Assembly (NCBI GenBank): GCA_016185505.1
Contig: JACPNL010000008.1
Location: 1-33,144, forward strand
Direction: 5' to 3'
DNA: 33,144 nt
Source of the DNA: Candidatus Yanofskyibacteriota bacterium
GTDB taxonomy: Bacteria; Patescibacteriota; Minisyncoccia; 2-02-FULL-40-12; GWA2-44-9
A program made the translations under genes and the position numbers. The notes under the pieces are model-generated. The model had not been told where the DNA came from and did not search any database. It saw nothing but the letters and a program-made list of their open reading frames with translations. This document shows positions 24,208-30,486 of this stretch, one piece after another (the first letter of the stretch is position 1; each line of letters opens with the position of its first letter).

Positions 24208-25794
24208 CTAAGGAGTTTGTTCTAGGTCGTTTTCTGAAAAGCGCTTGTTGGGTGACGGGGCTAGGGCCCCAAGAAGCGCAAGCGCTATCCAGAATACAAA
24301 TCTCCCCTGCTGGAGAGTAAGCAGAAAATGATCAAAAAGACCGATGAGCAAAATACCAACAACCAACAACCAACAACCAACAACTTTTTTAGAAAAAGAG
24401 TTTGTTAAAATAAATATCAAAAACAACAAAAACAGCGCGAACCCGATGATACCTATCTCCTTGTGCACAAGCAGATAAATATTGTGAACCGGCTGATACA
24501 TATAACTTGGCAGGTTGGGATTCTGCTCCATCAGCCAGCCGGTAAAGTCCCCCAGCCCGATGCCGAATAAGTTGATGCCGCCTTTCAACGACTCTTCGTT
24601 ATAAAAAATTCGCAACTGTACTGCCTCTTCTTCCGAAGAGAGCGTCATTCTACTCTGAACTTCTGGCCAATATAGGAAAGAAAAAGCCCCGACAACAATA
24701 AAAGTAACCAAAACTAAAGCAACCACCCTGTGGATAAACGACTTGTCCCGATTCGTTTTCAACGAATCGAGGATCCTCGATTTTATAATCACCGCTTTGC
24801 GGTGAATAAAATCAGGACGAAGTCGTTTATCCACAGGTGACAGTGTTTTTGAGCCAGCCCAGATATTCATCGCGATAATTACCAAAAAACCGACTCCCCA
24901 AAGAAAAATAATTGTCCGCGAAAAGGTAAAAAATAATCCAAAAAGCAAAATTGGATAAACCCCCACCCACCAATATTTTAAAATTTTATGATATATCATA
25001 GTATCATAAAATTTCCGTTCACTATGATACACCATCGTATCATAGTGTTTGTGCCCGCCGCTCCTGATCTGATAAATAAAAATAAAATAGAAAGCGAAAA
25101 TGGAGAGGAACAAATACGCCGCCAGAACATTCGGGTGCGGGGTCGTGCCGTAAGCCCTGATTATTTTCAAGCCCGAATCAATAAACTCTTCGACGTTGCT
25201 CAGGGTAAAGAAAGACGCAACTCCCGTCATGTGTGGGCCAAAGACACTTTCACCAAGCCATCTTAAACCCAAATCGCCTTGCTTCAAGAATTGTCCGATA
25301 GCAATGGCCGCCTGGAATGCGCCGCCAATTATTAAAGCGTAAAACGCTCCGATAAAACCAAATCTCCGTATCGCGTACATCTTTAAATAAAAATAAAACA
25401 GCGCAAATTCAACCAACTTGAGCCACAAAAACGCGCCAACATAAAAATCCGATGAATTTTTGACAGAAATTGCCGCCACCGCTAAAAATCCCAGTAGAAA
25501 CCAGTCATACCTGTGGATAAACGACTTGTCCCGATTCGTTATCAACGAATCGAGGATCCTCGATTTTATAGTCACCGCTTTGCGGTGAATAAAATCGGGA
25601 CGAAGTCGTTTATCCACAGCCCAGAAGATAAACAGGGCTAACAAAACTAGGTCTGTCGCATAGACACTGATGCTTTGCCACTCATTGTAATACCACCCGG
25701 GGGAATATAAAATTTTACGCGTCTGGAGCGGAATCGCAAAAAAGAGTAAATAAAATAAAAATTGTTCGAGTTTAGACGACATCAATATTCCCAA
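24208..25794 (-). CDS. O-antigen ligase / polymerase (Wzy/WaaL-like) membrane protein
   Basis: 528 aa multi-TM; YGTTPHPNVLAAYLFLSI, GIGLGDFTGWL, YQPVHNIYLLVHKEIGIIGFALFL. Confidence 0.85.
   Translation of the reverse strand: MGILMSSKLEQFLFYLLFFAIPLQTRKILYSPGWYYNEWQSISVYATDLVLLALFIFWAVDKRLRPDFIHRKAVTIKSRILDSLITNRDKSFIHRYDWFLLGFLAVAAISVKNSSDFYVGAFLWLKLVEFALFYFYLKMYAIRRFGFIGAFYALIIGGAFQAAIAIGQFLKQGDLGLRWLGESVFGPHMTGVASFFTLSNVEEFIDSGLKIIRAYGTTPHPNVLAAYLFLSIFAFYFIFIYQIRSGGHKHYDTMVYHSERKFYDTMIYHKILKYWWVGVYPILLFGLFFTFSRTIIFLWGVGFLVIIAMNIWAGSKTLSPVDKRLRPDFIHRKAVIIKSRILDSLKTNRDKSFIHRVVALVLVTFIVVGAFSFLYWPEVQSRMTLSSEEEAVQLRIFYNEESLKGGINLFGIGLGDFTGWLMEQNPNLPSYMYQPVHNIYLLVHKEIGIIGFALFLLFLIFILTNSFSKKVVGCWLLVVGILLIGLFDHFLLTLQQGRFVFWIALALLGALAPSPNKRFSENDLEQTP
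24356..24384. repeat. Heptamer tandem repeat (CCAACAA)x4 inside the O-antigen ligase gene
   Basis: CCAACAACCAACAACCAACAACCAACAAC; encodes VVGCWLLVVG on minus. Confidence 0.85.
24727..24837. repeat. 111-bp palindromic (cloverleaf-like) element, copy 1, in-frame in O-antigen ligase
   Basis: CCTGTGGATAAACGACTT...AAGTCGTTTATCCACAGG; encodes PVDKRLRPDFIHRKAVIIKSRILDSLKTNRDKSFIHR. Confidence 0.95.
25510..25620. repeat. 111-bp palindromic element, copy 2, in-frame in the same gene
   Basis: Same sequence with about 4 differences; encodes (A)VDKRLRPDFIHRKAVTIKSRILDSLITNRDKSFIHR. Confidence 0.95.
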
Positions 25795-26345
25795 TAGACC
25801 CTGATGATATCTTCGCCGGTATGTTTAATCTCCAATTTACTGCCGCCAAATGAGGATTTGAGCTTCTTGCCTATTCTAACCGCGAGCTGATTTTCGGAAG
25901 TGAAAATGCGCAGACCGTCTTGCCTATTTTCCATCCACAATATCCTGTCCATCGGATCCAATTCTTGCCCCTGCTTGTCGGAATTTTTTATGGTATTCAA
26001 AACATCACTTTTTACTTTTTCATTTTTACTTTTTAATTTAATGATGATTTCACCCTCAAAGATCTTGTCTTTCTTCATCTTACAGGCCGGACATAGTTCA
26101 AAATTAACCCGCTTGCCGGGCTTAAAGTGTGCAACTTTTTCTTCTTCCAGCCGATTGTGCCAGGACTTATCAAAATAGACGCTCCCGCAATCGGAACACA
26201 AAATGAACTCCTTCCCCGCCAAGCCAAACTCGCTCTCTTCTTTGCGGGAACGCTGATGCCTCCGCCCGATCATACCGGTCTTAACGGCCATTTTTTTGTT
26301 TACCCCGTGACCTCTTGGTTTTACGGGGTTTGAGTTTTTCGCCAT
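25782..26345 (-). CDS. Zinc-ribbon protein resembling an NMD3-like N-terminal domain
   Basis: 187 aa; LCSDCGSVYF ... CPACKMKKDKIFEGEIIIKLK, two CxxC knuckles. Confidence 0.5.
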   Translation of the reverse strand: MAKNSNPVKPRGHGVNKKMAVKTGMIGRRHQRSRKEESEFGLAGKEFILCSDCGSVYFDKSWHNRLEEEKVAHFKPGKRVNFELCPACKMKKDKIFEGEIIIKLKSKNEKVKSDVLNTIKNSDKQGQELDPMDRILWMENRQDGLRIFTSENQLAVRIGKKLKSSFGGSKLEIKHTGEDIIRVYWEY

Positions 26346-26355
26346 AGTTACCGCA

Positions 26356-26446
26356 ACAACATTCCAACATTCTGTGGCTAGGCCCTTCGGGCCGCCATCC
26401 CGGTCGACTTTCAGTCGACCTAGGGACAGAATGTTGGAATGTTGTT
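26356..26446. repeat. About 91-bp inverted-repeat element with two internal hairpins
   Basis: AACAACATTCCAACATTCTGT ... ACAGAATGTTGGAATGTTGTT (21-bp IR); internal GGCCCTTCGGGCC and GGTCGACTTTCAGTCGACC. Confidence 0.9.
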
Positions 26447-26778
26447 TATGTTCTTGCCGCTAATGCAAAATGCATAAAATATCGCTCAAGGTCAGTTAGA
26501 TTACTATTGTACTCCTTGCCGCCCAAAATCGCGTCGCAGAAAACATCTCTGGCTCGTCCTATTTCTTTTAACCGCCCCCGCCAGCGAAGATCATTAAGAG
26601 TCAGGTCAAAAAGTTCCAGCGCCCTGTCAACCGCTTTCTGAAAACGCTCATCGTCACCTTTTTCTTTATAGATCCTGGCCCGCCCCACTTCACTGCCGAT
26701 ATTTCCCAGCTGTTCCATCAAGGACATTTGATACCATCGTCCTTCAGCAAGGTCTTTGTGTAAAATCGCGCCACTCAT
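26446..26778 (-). CDS. Conserved hypothetical protein, helical, coupled to a DUF5674 gene
   Basis: 110 aa; WYQMSLMEQLGNIGSEVGRA...ALELFDLTLNDLRWRGRLKEIGRARDVFCD; abuts the upstream stop codon. Confidence 0.7.
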   Translation of the reverse strand: MSGAILHKDLAEGRWYQMSLMEQLGNIGSEVGRARIYKEKGDDERFQKAVDRALELFDLTLNDLRWRGRLKEIGRARDVFCDAILGGKEYNSNLTDLERYFMHFALAART

Positions 26779-27125
26779 TATTTAACAAGTTTATTAACGA
26801 TATTTATAATTTTCTCTTTGGTCTCAAGATTATCAACTCCTCTGGTACGATTACCGAAATTCGGTTTAATATTTACCATTGAGTCAAATTCGATAAAATC
26901 ATCGCCTTCTTTGTCGGGATAAAGATTAATACCCCATACATTTTCACCTCTTGACTTCTCCTCTTCAATCAAAGCAACCTCCTCATCGACATGAAGCTCA
27001 CCTCCAATTGCCATAATTTCTTTCTCAATGTCAACGGCCGCCTTAACCAGATCGCCAAATCTTTCTTTGGCGATCTGCCGCAACTGAACTCTGGTTATGG
27101 GACTTTTGATAATTTGAATCGACAT
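26778..27125 (-). CDS. DUF5674 family protein
   Basis: IIKSPITRVQLRQIAKERFGDLVKAAVDIEKEIMAIGGELHVDEEVALIEE...WGINLYPD...FIEFDSMVNIKP. Confidence 0.75.
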   Translation of the reverse strand: MSIQIIKSPITRVQLRQIAKERFGDLVKAAVDIEKEIMAIGGELHVDEEVALIEEEKSRGENVWGINLYPDKEGDDFIEFDSMVNIKPNFGNRTRGVDNLETKEKIINIVNKLVK

Positions 27126-27162
27126 AGTCTTATTCTACTCCACGAAGTAGTTTGACAAAACA

Positions 27163-27190
27163 TTGACAAAAATAATTAAAATTTTATAAT
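27163..27190 (+). promoter_or_regulatory. Candidate sigma70-type promoter
   Basis: TTGACA - 16 nt - TATAAT upstream of 27223. Confidence 0.65.
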
Positions 27191-27222
27191 TACACAATCG
27201 TACCCTAACAAAGGAAAGCAGA

Positions 27223-27810
27223 ATGCAATGGTTTCGAAGCTGGTTCCTACGTAGAAAGACCTTGCTGCGGTTGCGAACTCTCACGGTCCAACCGATTTGG
27301 CTCCCTATCAATATCGATCAATATATTCAAAATTTCGCTAAAAACTCCACGAACTCAAAAAAGGTCGAGACACTCAAGCAATACTTATGTTTAAGGATGT
27401 CACATCGCACCAGAGGAGACCATCTTTCCGGGCCATATAGAGATGCTCTATATACCGTCTCATTGTATTACAGGTTTACTAACAACGATCCTGAATACTT
27501 GGCATGTATAGGATTTGATATTGACGATGACAAAATTATCGTCAAGCAAATCCAAGGAAACCAGGGCAAGGGAGAGTTGCTTGGTTTGTTCAAGTGGGAA
27601 CGTATGTTGCTATCTATACTGACTGATTGGGCAAATGAAAGTGGATTTAAACAAATTCGAGTAATTCAAGCCAAGAACCAGCGCTGGTGCCGCAATGGAG
27701 ACAGAATGAAGCGAATGTATATGCATTATGACGTAACGGCAAGGAGATCAGGATTTAACTTAGACCAAGACAGCGGCCAATACATAAAATACATAAAGGT
27801 TCTTGTTTAA
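27223..27810 (+). CDS. Hypothetical protein (orphan plus-strand gene)
   Basis: 195 aa; own promoter and strong terminator; no family recognised. Confidence 0.65.
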   Translation: MQWFRSWFLRRKTLLRLRTLTVQPIWLPINIDQYIQNFAKNSTNSKKVETLKQYLCLRMSHRTRGDHLSGPYRDALYTVSLYYRFTNNDPEYLACIGFDIDDDKIIVKQIQGNQGKGELLGLFKWERMLLSILTDWANESGFKQIRVIQAKNQRWCRNGDRMKRMYMHYDVTARRSGFNLDQDSGQYIKYIKVLV

Positions 27811-27860
27811 CTACTCCCGGAAGAGTGGACGATGTAAGAATCGGCTCACCGGCAACCCCG

Positions 27861-27890
27861 CCCCGCGCCAACGGCGCGGGGCTTTTTAAT
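27861..27890 (+). terminator. Strong Rho-independent terminator
   Basis: CCCCGCGCC-AAC-GGCGCGGGG-CTTTTT. Confidence 0.9.
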
Positions 27891-27935
27891 TTTCCTCAAA
27901 CATACGCACCGGCGTGTGTATTCATATTATCCTTA

Positions 27936-27975
27936 CATACTTATTTTTATATCGTACGATATAAAAATAAGTATG
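27936..27975. repeat. Perfect 40-bp palindrome
   Basis: CATACTTATTTTTATATCGT|ACGATATAAAAATAAGTATG. Confidence 0.93.
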
Positions 27976-27986
27976 CTTCATTTAAT

Positions 27987-29126
27987 TTATGGAACAAACA
28001 ACACGTAAATAACACCAGCTAAAAATAGAGCGGCCATTGAATACAAAAACCACTTCGGGATAGATAAATTATATTCCGGCTTCCTATCCCCTTTTGTTTT
28101 GGCCGCCATGTACATAAATATCAAAACAAGCAATATGAGGCCTATGGCCAAAGAACCGGCTAAACTTATCACATCTATGAACGCTCTCAAGCCGATAAAG
28201 AATAGGGCAAGCGGCGGCAATACCACCAACAGCCACGCCCAACCTTTTTTCAATCTGTAATCCCACCTGAAGACCTCTTTCAGCGCCTCGCCAAGCATAA
28301 GAAACGACGTCCCCACCGCGAGAACTCCGAATATTGAACCCAGAACCACTATTTTCCCTCCCAAAAAATCAAACAGTCCGGTTATGGCATCGGGAGAAGT
28401 GACATCGCCCGCAACACCGACAACCGTGAAAGCGAATATTGTATATAATATGCCGACCAGCAAAACCGCCCAAAGAATTGATTTTTTTAATTTGGACTCG
28501 GCTCCGCGCAGTATCTCTCTCTGAATAGGAATGGAAGACATTCCGGCAAACGCGAAAAGTAGAATACCGTAAGGCAGAAACCAAAATTCCGGATTGAAGT
28601 TCTTGAGATTATTAAAATCAACTTTATTGATACCGTACCCAAAGACAAGCAGGACGATAAATATAAATAAAAGCGTCAAAATAAATTCAACAGCCGACAC
28701 GCGCCTCAAACCCGTCAAAAGCAAAAAAGAAAGGATAAACGCGAAAAAATAACTGTAAGCGGTACTGGACAGATAAAAGAACGGCGACAGAACATTGCTT
28801 AAGAAGTCGCCGGAAATGATTATGTACGCCAGCATTGCCCCGTAAATACTCAAAACAGTCGCAAGAAACATAACTTTCTTCCAAGCCGGACCTAAATACA
28901 AATCGGTATAGCCGACGATCTGGTGCCGTTTTTCAGTTCGCAAGACGACCTCGCCGAACATTGTATTAACGACTAGAGTCAAAAAACCTGTCAGCAAGAG
29001 AAACAAAAAACCGACCAAAAAACCGGACTTCGCAAAAGAGAACGGAACGCCGAAAACACCGACGCCAACCATCGTCCCAACCATCGCGGCAGTCGCGTAA
29101 TAAAAACTTTTAGTTTCTTTGAACAA
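27987..29126 (-). CDS. Amino acid permease (aromatic amino acid / HAAAP-like)
   Basis: 379 aa, about 11 TM; ATAAMVGTMVGVGVFGVPFSFAKSGF. Confidence 0.8.
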   Translation of the reverse strand: MFKETKSFYYATAAMVGTMVGVGVFGVPFSFAKSGFLVGFLFLLLTGFLTLVVNTMFGEVVLRTEKRHQIVGYTDLYLGPAWKKVMFLATVLSIYGAMLAYIIISGDFLSNVLSPFFYLSSTAYSYFFAFILSFLLLTGLRRVSAVEFILTLLFIFIVLLVFGYGINKVDFNNLKNFNPEFWFLPYGILLFAFAGMSSIPIQREILRGAESKLKKSILWAVLLVGILYTIFAFTVVGVAGDVTSPDAITGLFDFLGGKIVVLGSIFGVLAVGTSFLMLGEALKEVFRWDYRLKKGWAWLLVVLPPLALFFIGLRAFIDVISLAGSLAIGLILLVLIFMYMAAKTKGDRKPEYNLSIPKWFLYSMAALFLAGVIYVLFVP

Positions 29127-29192
29127 CTTCTTAATTAATGACCTCGCAAGTCCGTTGGACTTGCGATGTCAATTTCTAAATTTCTTTATTTC

Positions 29193-29660
29193 TTAATTTC
29201 TAAACTCTTCTTCTTCCGATTTATATATCTTACCCCATTTTATTCTCATTTTCTTTTCTATGAACCAGACAATTTGAAGAATAGAATAAATTAGAGCCGT
29301 TATAACCGCCGCTTCTTTGAAAAGACCGACACCAACGGTAACACCGATAGCGGCTACGGCCCACAAACTGGCGGCAGTAGTGGTGCCCTCCACCCTTGAA
29401 CCATGTCTTAAAATCGCGCCGGCGCCAATGAAACCAATACCGACGACAATATTTGAAATTATCCTTGAAGGGTCATAACCCATCGTGCCGATATATCCTC
29501 TAAAGGCGTCTATGGATATTGCCGTGAACAAAGCCGAAGCAAGAGATACAAGGGCATGAGTTCTTATACCGGCAACTTTCCGGGCAAGTTCTCTTTCAAA
29601 ACCGACAATCGCTCCAAGCCCGGCCGCAACGGCAACTTTGATGATAATAATTAATTCCAT
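29193..29660 (-). CDS. MgtC/SapB family membrane protein
   Basis: GLGAIVGFERELARKVAGIRTHALVSLASALF, GIGFIGAGAILRHGSRVEGTTTAASLWAVAAIGVTVG. Confidence 0.92.
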   Translation of the reverse strand: MELIIIIKVAVAAGLGAIVGFERELARKVAGIRTHALVSLASALFTAISIDAFRGYIGTMGYDPSRIISNIVVGIGFIGAGAILRHGSRVEGTTTAASLWAVAAIGVTVGVGLFKEAAVITALIYSILQIVWFIEKKMRIKWGKIYKSEEEEFRN

Positions 29661-29721
29661 CGTATGGCATTAGATTAGAATATTTAATTTTTAAAGACAA
29701 TGTTCACAATTAAAAAATCCT

Positions 29722-29759
29722 ACGTCATACCAACAAATTCAAGTTTGTTGGTATGACGT
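29722..29759. repeat. Hairpin/palindrome, 16-bp stem, 6-nt loop
   Basis: ACGTCATACCAACAAA-TTCAAG-TTTGTTGGTATGACGT. Confidence 0.88.
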
Positions 29760-29790
29760 TTATGTGGCTTAATATGTGGTTGCGGCCGGG

Positions 29791-29822
29791 TCTGAATACG
29801 CAAGCCGACCTGCGTATTCAGA
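29791..29822. repeat. Hairpin repeat family B, copy 1
   Basis: TCTGAATACGCA-AGCCGACC-TGCGTATTCAGA. Confidence 0.85.
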
Positions 29823-29867
29823 AGCGTCAAATGAGCAACATCCGTTGTAATCCTAACGGCCTATTGA

Positions 29868-29897
29868 CCCCTCACCTTTTGCTCAAAAGGTGAGGGG
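29868..29897. repeat. 13-bp-stem hairpin immediately upstream of a -35 element
   Basis: CCCCTCACCTTTT-GCTC-AAAAGGTGAGGGG. Confidence 0.85.
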
Positions 29898-29927
29898 TTG
29901 ACAAAGCATAGTCTGATATGATATACT
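29898..29927 (+). promoter_or_regulatory. Candidate sigma70-type promoter of an intergenic RNA
   Basis: TTGACA - 18 nt - TATACT. Confidence 0.6.
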
Positions 29928-30212
29928 AGAAACAGTAGGGTAAATTTTAGATACTGTCTCGCGAAATTGGCTCAAAAACACAGGTTTTTGGCTCAATTTC
30001 GCGAGGCCGATAAAAGGTCCCCCCCTATGGGGACTGGCTGGCCAGTACATGGCCTTCGTTCGAGGTTCGTTGTCGTTGAGAGCCTCGGCCTCGCGGAGTT
30101 CTTTTCAGGCCATTTATGGCCATTGGGCGAGCAATGCTCGCCCCTCGAAATTGGTTTCTAAAACTTTTTGGAAGTCAATTTCGCGAGGACGGTCGTAGCA
30201 TAGAGAAATGCG

Positions 30213-30240
30213 CCGGCGGCTTAGTTAACTAAGCCGCCGG
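30213..30240. repeat. Perfect 28-bp palindrome
   Basis: CCGGCGGCTTAGTT|AACTAAGCCGCCGG. Confidence 0.92.
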
Positions 30241-30284
30241 AGAAGCCTGTTTGACTCAGGCGCCGACCTCTCGACCATCCCCAG

Positions 30285-30316
30285 CTCCGCTTGAGCACCG
30301 CTCGCGGAGTTTTTGT
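30285..30316 (+). terminator. Candidate Rho-independent terminator of the intergenic RNA
   Basis: CTCCGC...GCGGAG then TTTTTGTTTGT. Confidence 0.6.
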
Positions 30317-30354
30317 TTGTCTCAAAATTCTCCGTACGGAGAAAATTGAGACAA
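30317..30354. repeat. 38-nt palindrome with symmetric AA/AA internal loop
   Basis: TTGTCTCAA-AA-TTCTCCGTACGGAGAA-AA-TTGAGACAA. Confidence 0.88.
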
Positions 30355-30363
30355 GAGAAATTT

Positions 30364-30408
30364 AAACCCGCCAATCCCTCCAGAGGCGGGCAGGCGATTG
30401 GCGGGTTT
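30364..30408. repeat. 13-bp-stem hairpin carrying a GC-rich nested repeat
   Basis: AAACCCGCCAATC-CCTCCAGAGGCGGGCAGGC-GATTGGCGGGTTT. Confidence 0.88.
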
Positions 30409-30414
30409 AGGTCG

Positions 30415-30442
30415 TGAATACGTAAGTCGGTTTACGTATTCA
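30415..30442. repeat. Hairpin repeat family B, copy 2
   Basis: TGAATACGTA-AGTCGGTT-TACGTATTCA. Confidence 0.85.
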
Positions 30443-30457
30443 ATTTTTGACAAAAGA

Positions 30458-30486
30458 TTGACAGAAAGCAAACTGGGTGTTATAAA
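30458..30486 (+). promoter_or_regulatory. Candidate sigma70-type promoter for the gene at 30517
   Basis: TTGACA - 17 nt - TATAAA. Confidence 0.65.

Larger units (their letters stand above)
29934..30316 (+). ncRNA. Candidate structured non-coding RNA (about 380 nt), family not recognised
   Basis: Promoter at the start, multiple strong hairpins (two near-copies of CTCGCGAAATTG...CAATTTCGCGAG, GGGCGAGCAATGCTCGCCC, a 28-bp palindrome), terminator at the end, no convincing ORF. Confidence 0.5.

Noticed and set aside
24356-24384. CRISPR array
   Set aside because: Units are 7-bp contiguous tandem repeats without spacers; no cas genes anywhere in the window.
24727-25620. Natural duplicated protein domain in the O-antigen ligase
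   Set aside because: Nucleotide identity is too high and the unit is a near-perfect palindrome with three internal hairpins, which protein selection alone would not produce; still listed as the refuting alternative.
29967-30161. 64-aa plus-strand ORF in the intergenic RNA region
   Set aside because: No SD, composition follows hairpin arms, no recognisable domain.
30187-30290. A genuine tRNA-Ser/Leu on the minus strand
   Set aside because: Position 33 not U, T-loop not TTCRA, acceptor partner for GGGGATG not found; kept only as tRNA-like.
29934-30316. RNase P RNA, tmRNA or SRP RNA
   Set aside because: No GAGGAAAGUC/ACAGAA-type RNase P motifs; no tmRNA GGUUCGA T-arm or matching 5' acceptor, although GCGGCTTAG near a palindrome resembles a tag-peptide end; no SRP GGUCAGG/GGAA/AGCAGCC motif.
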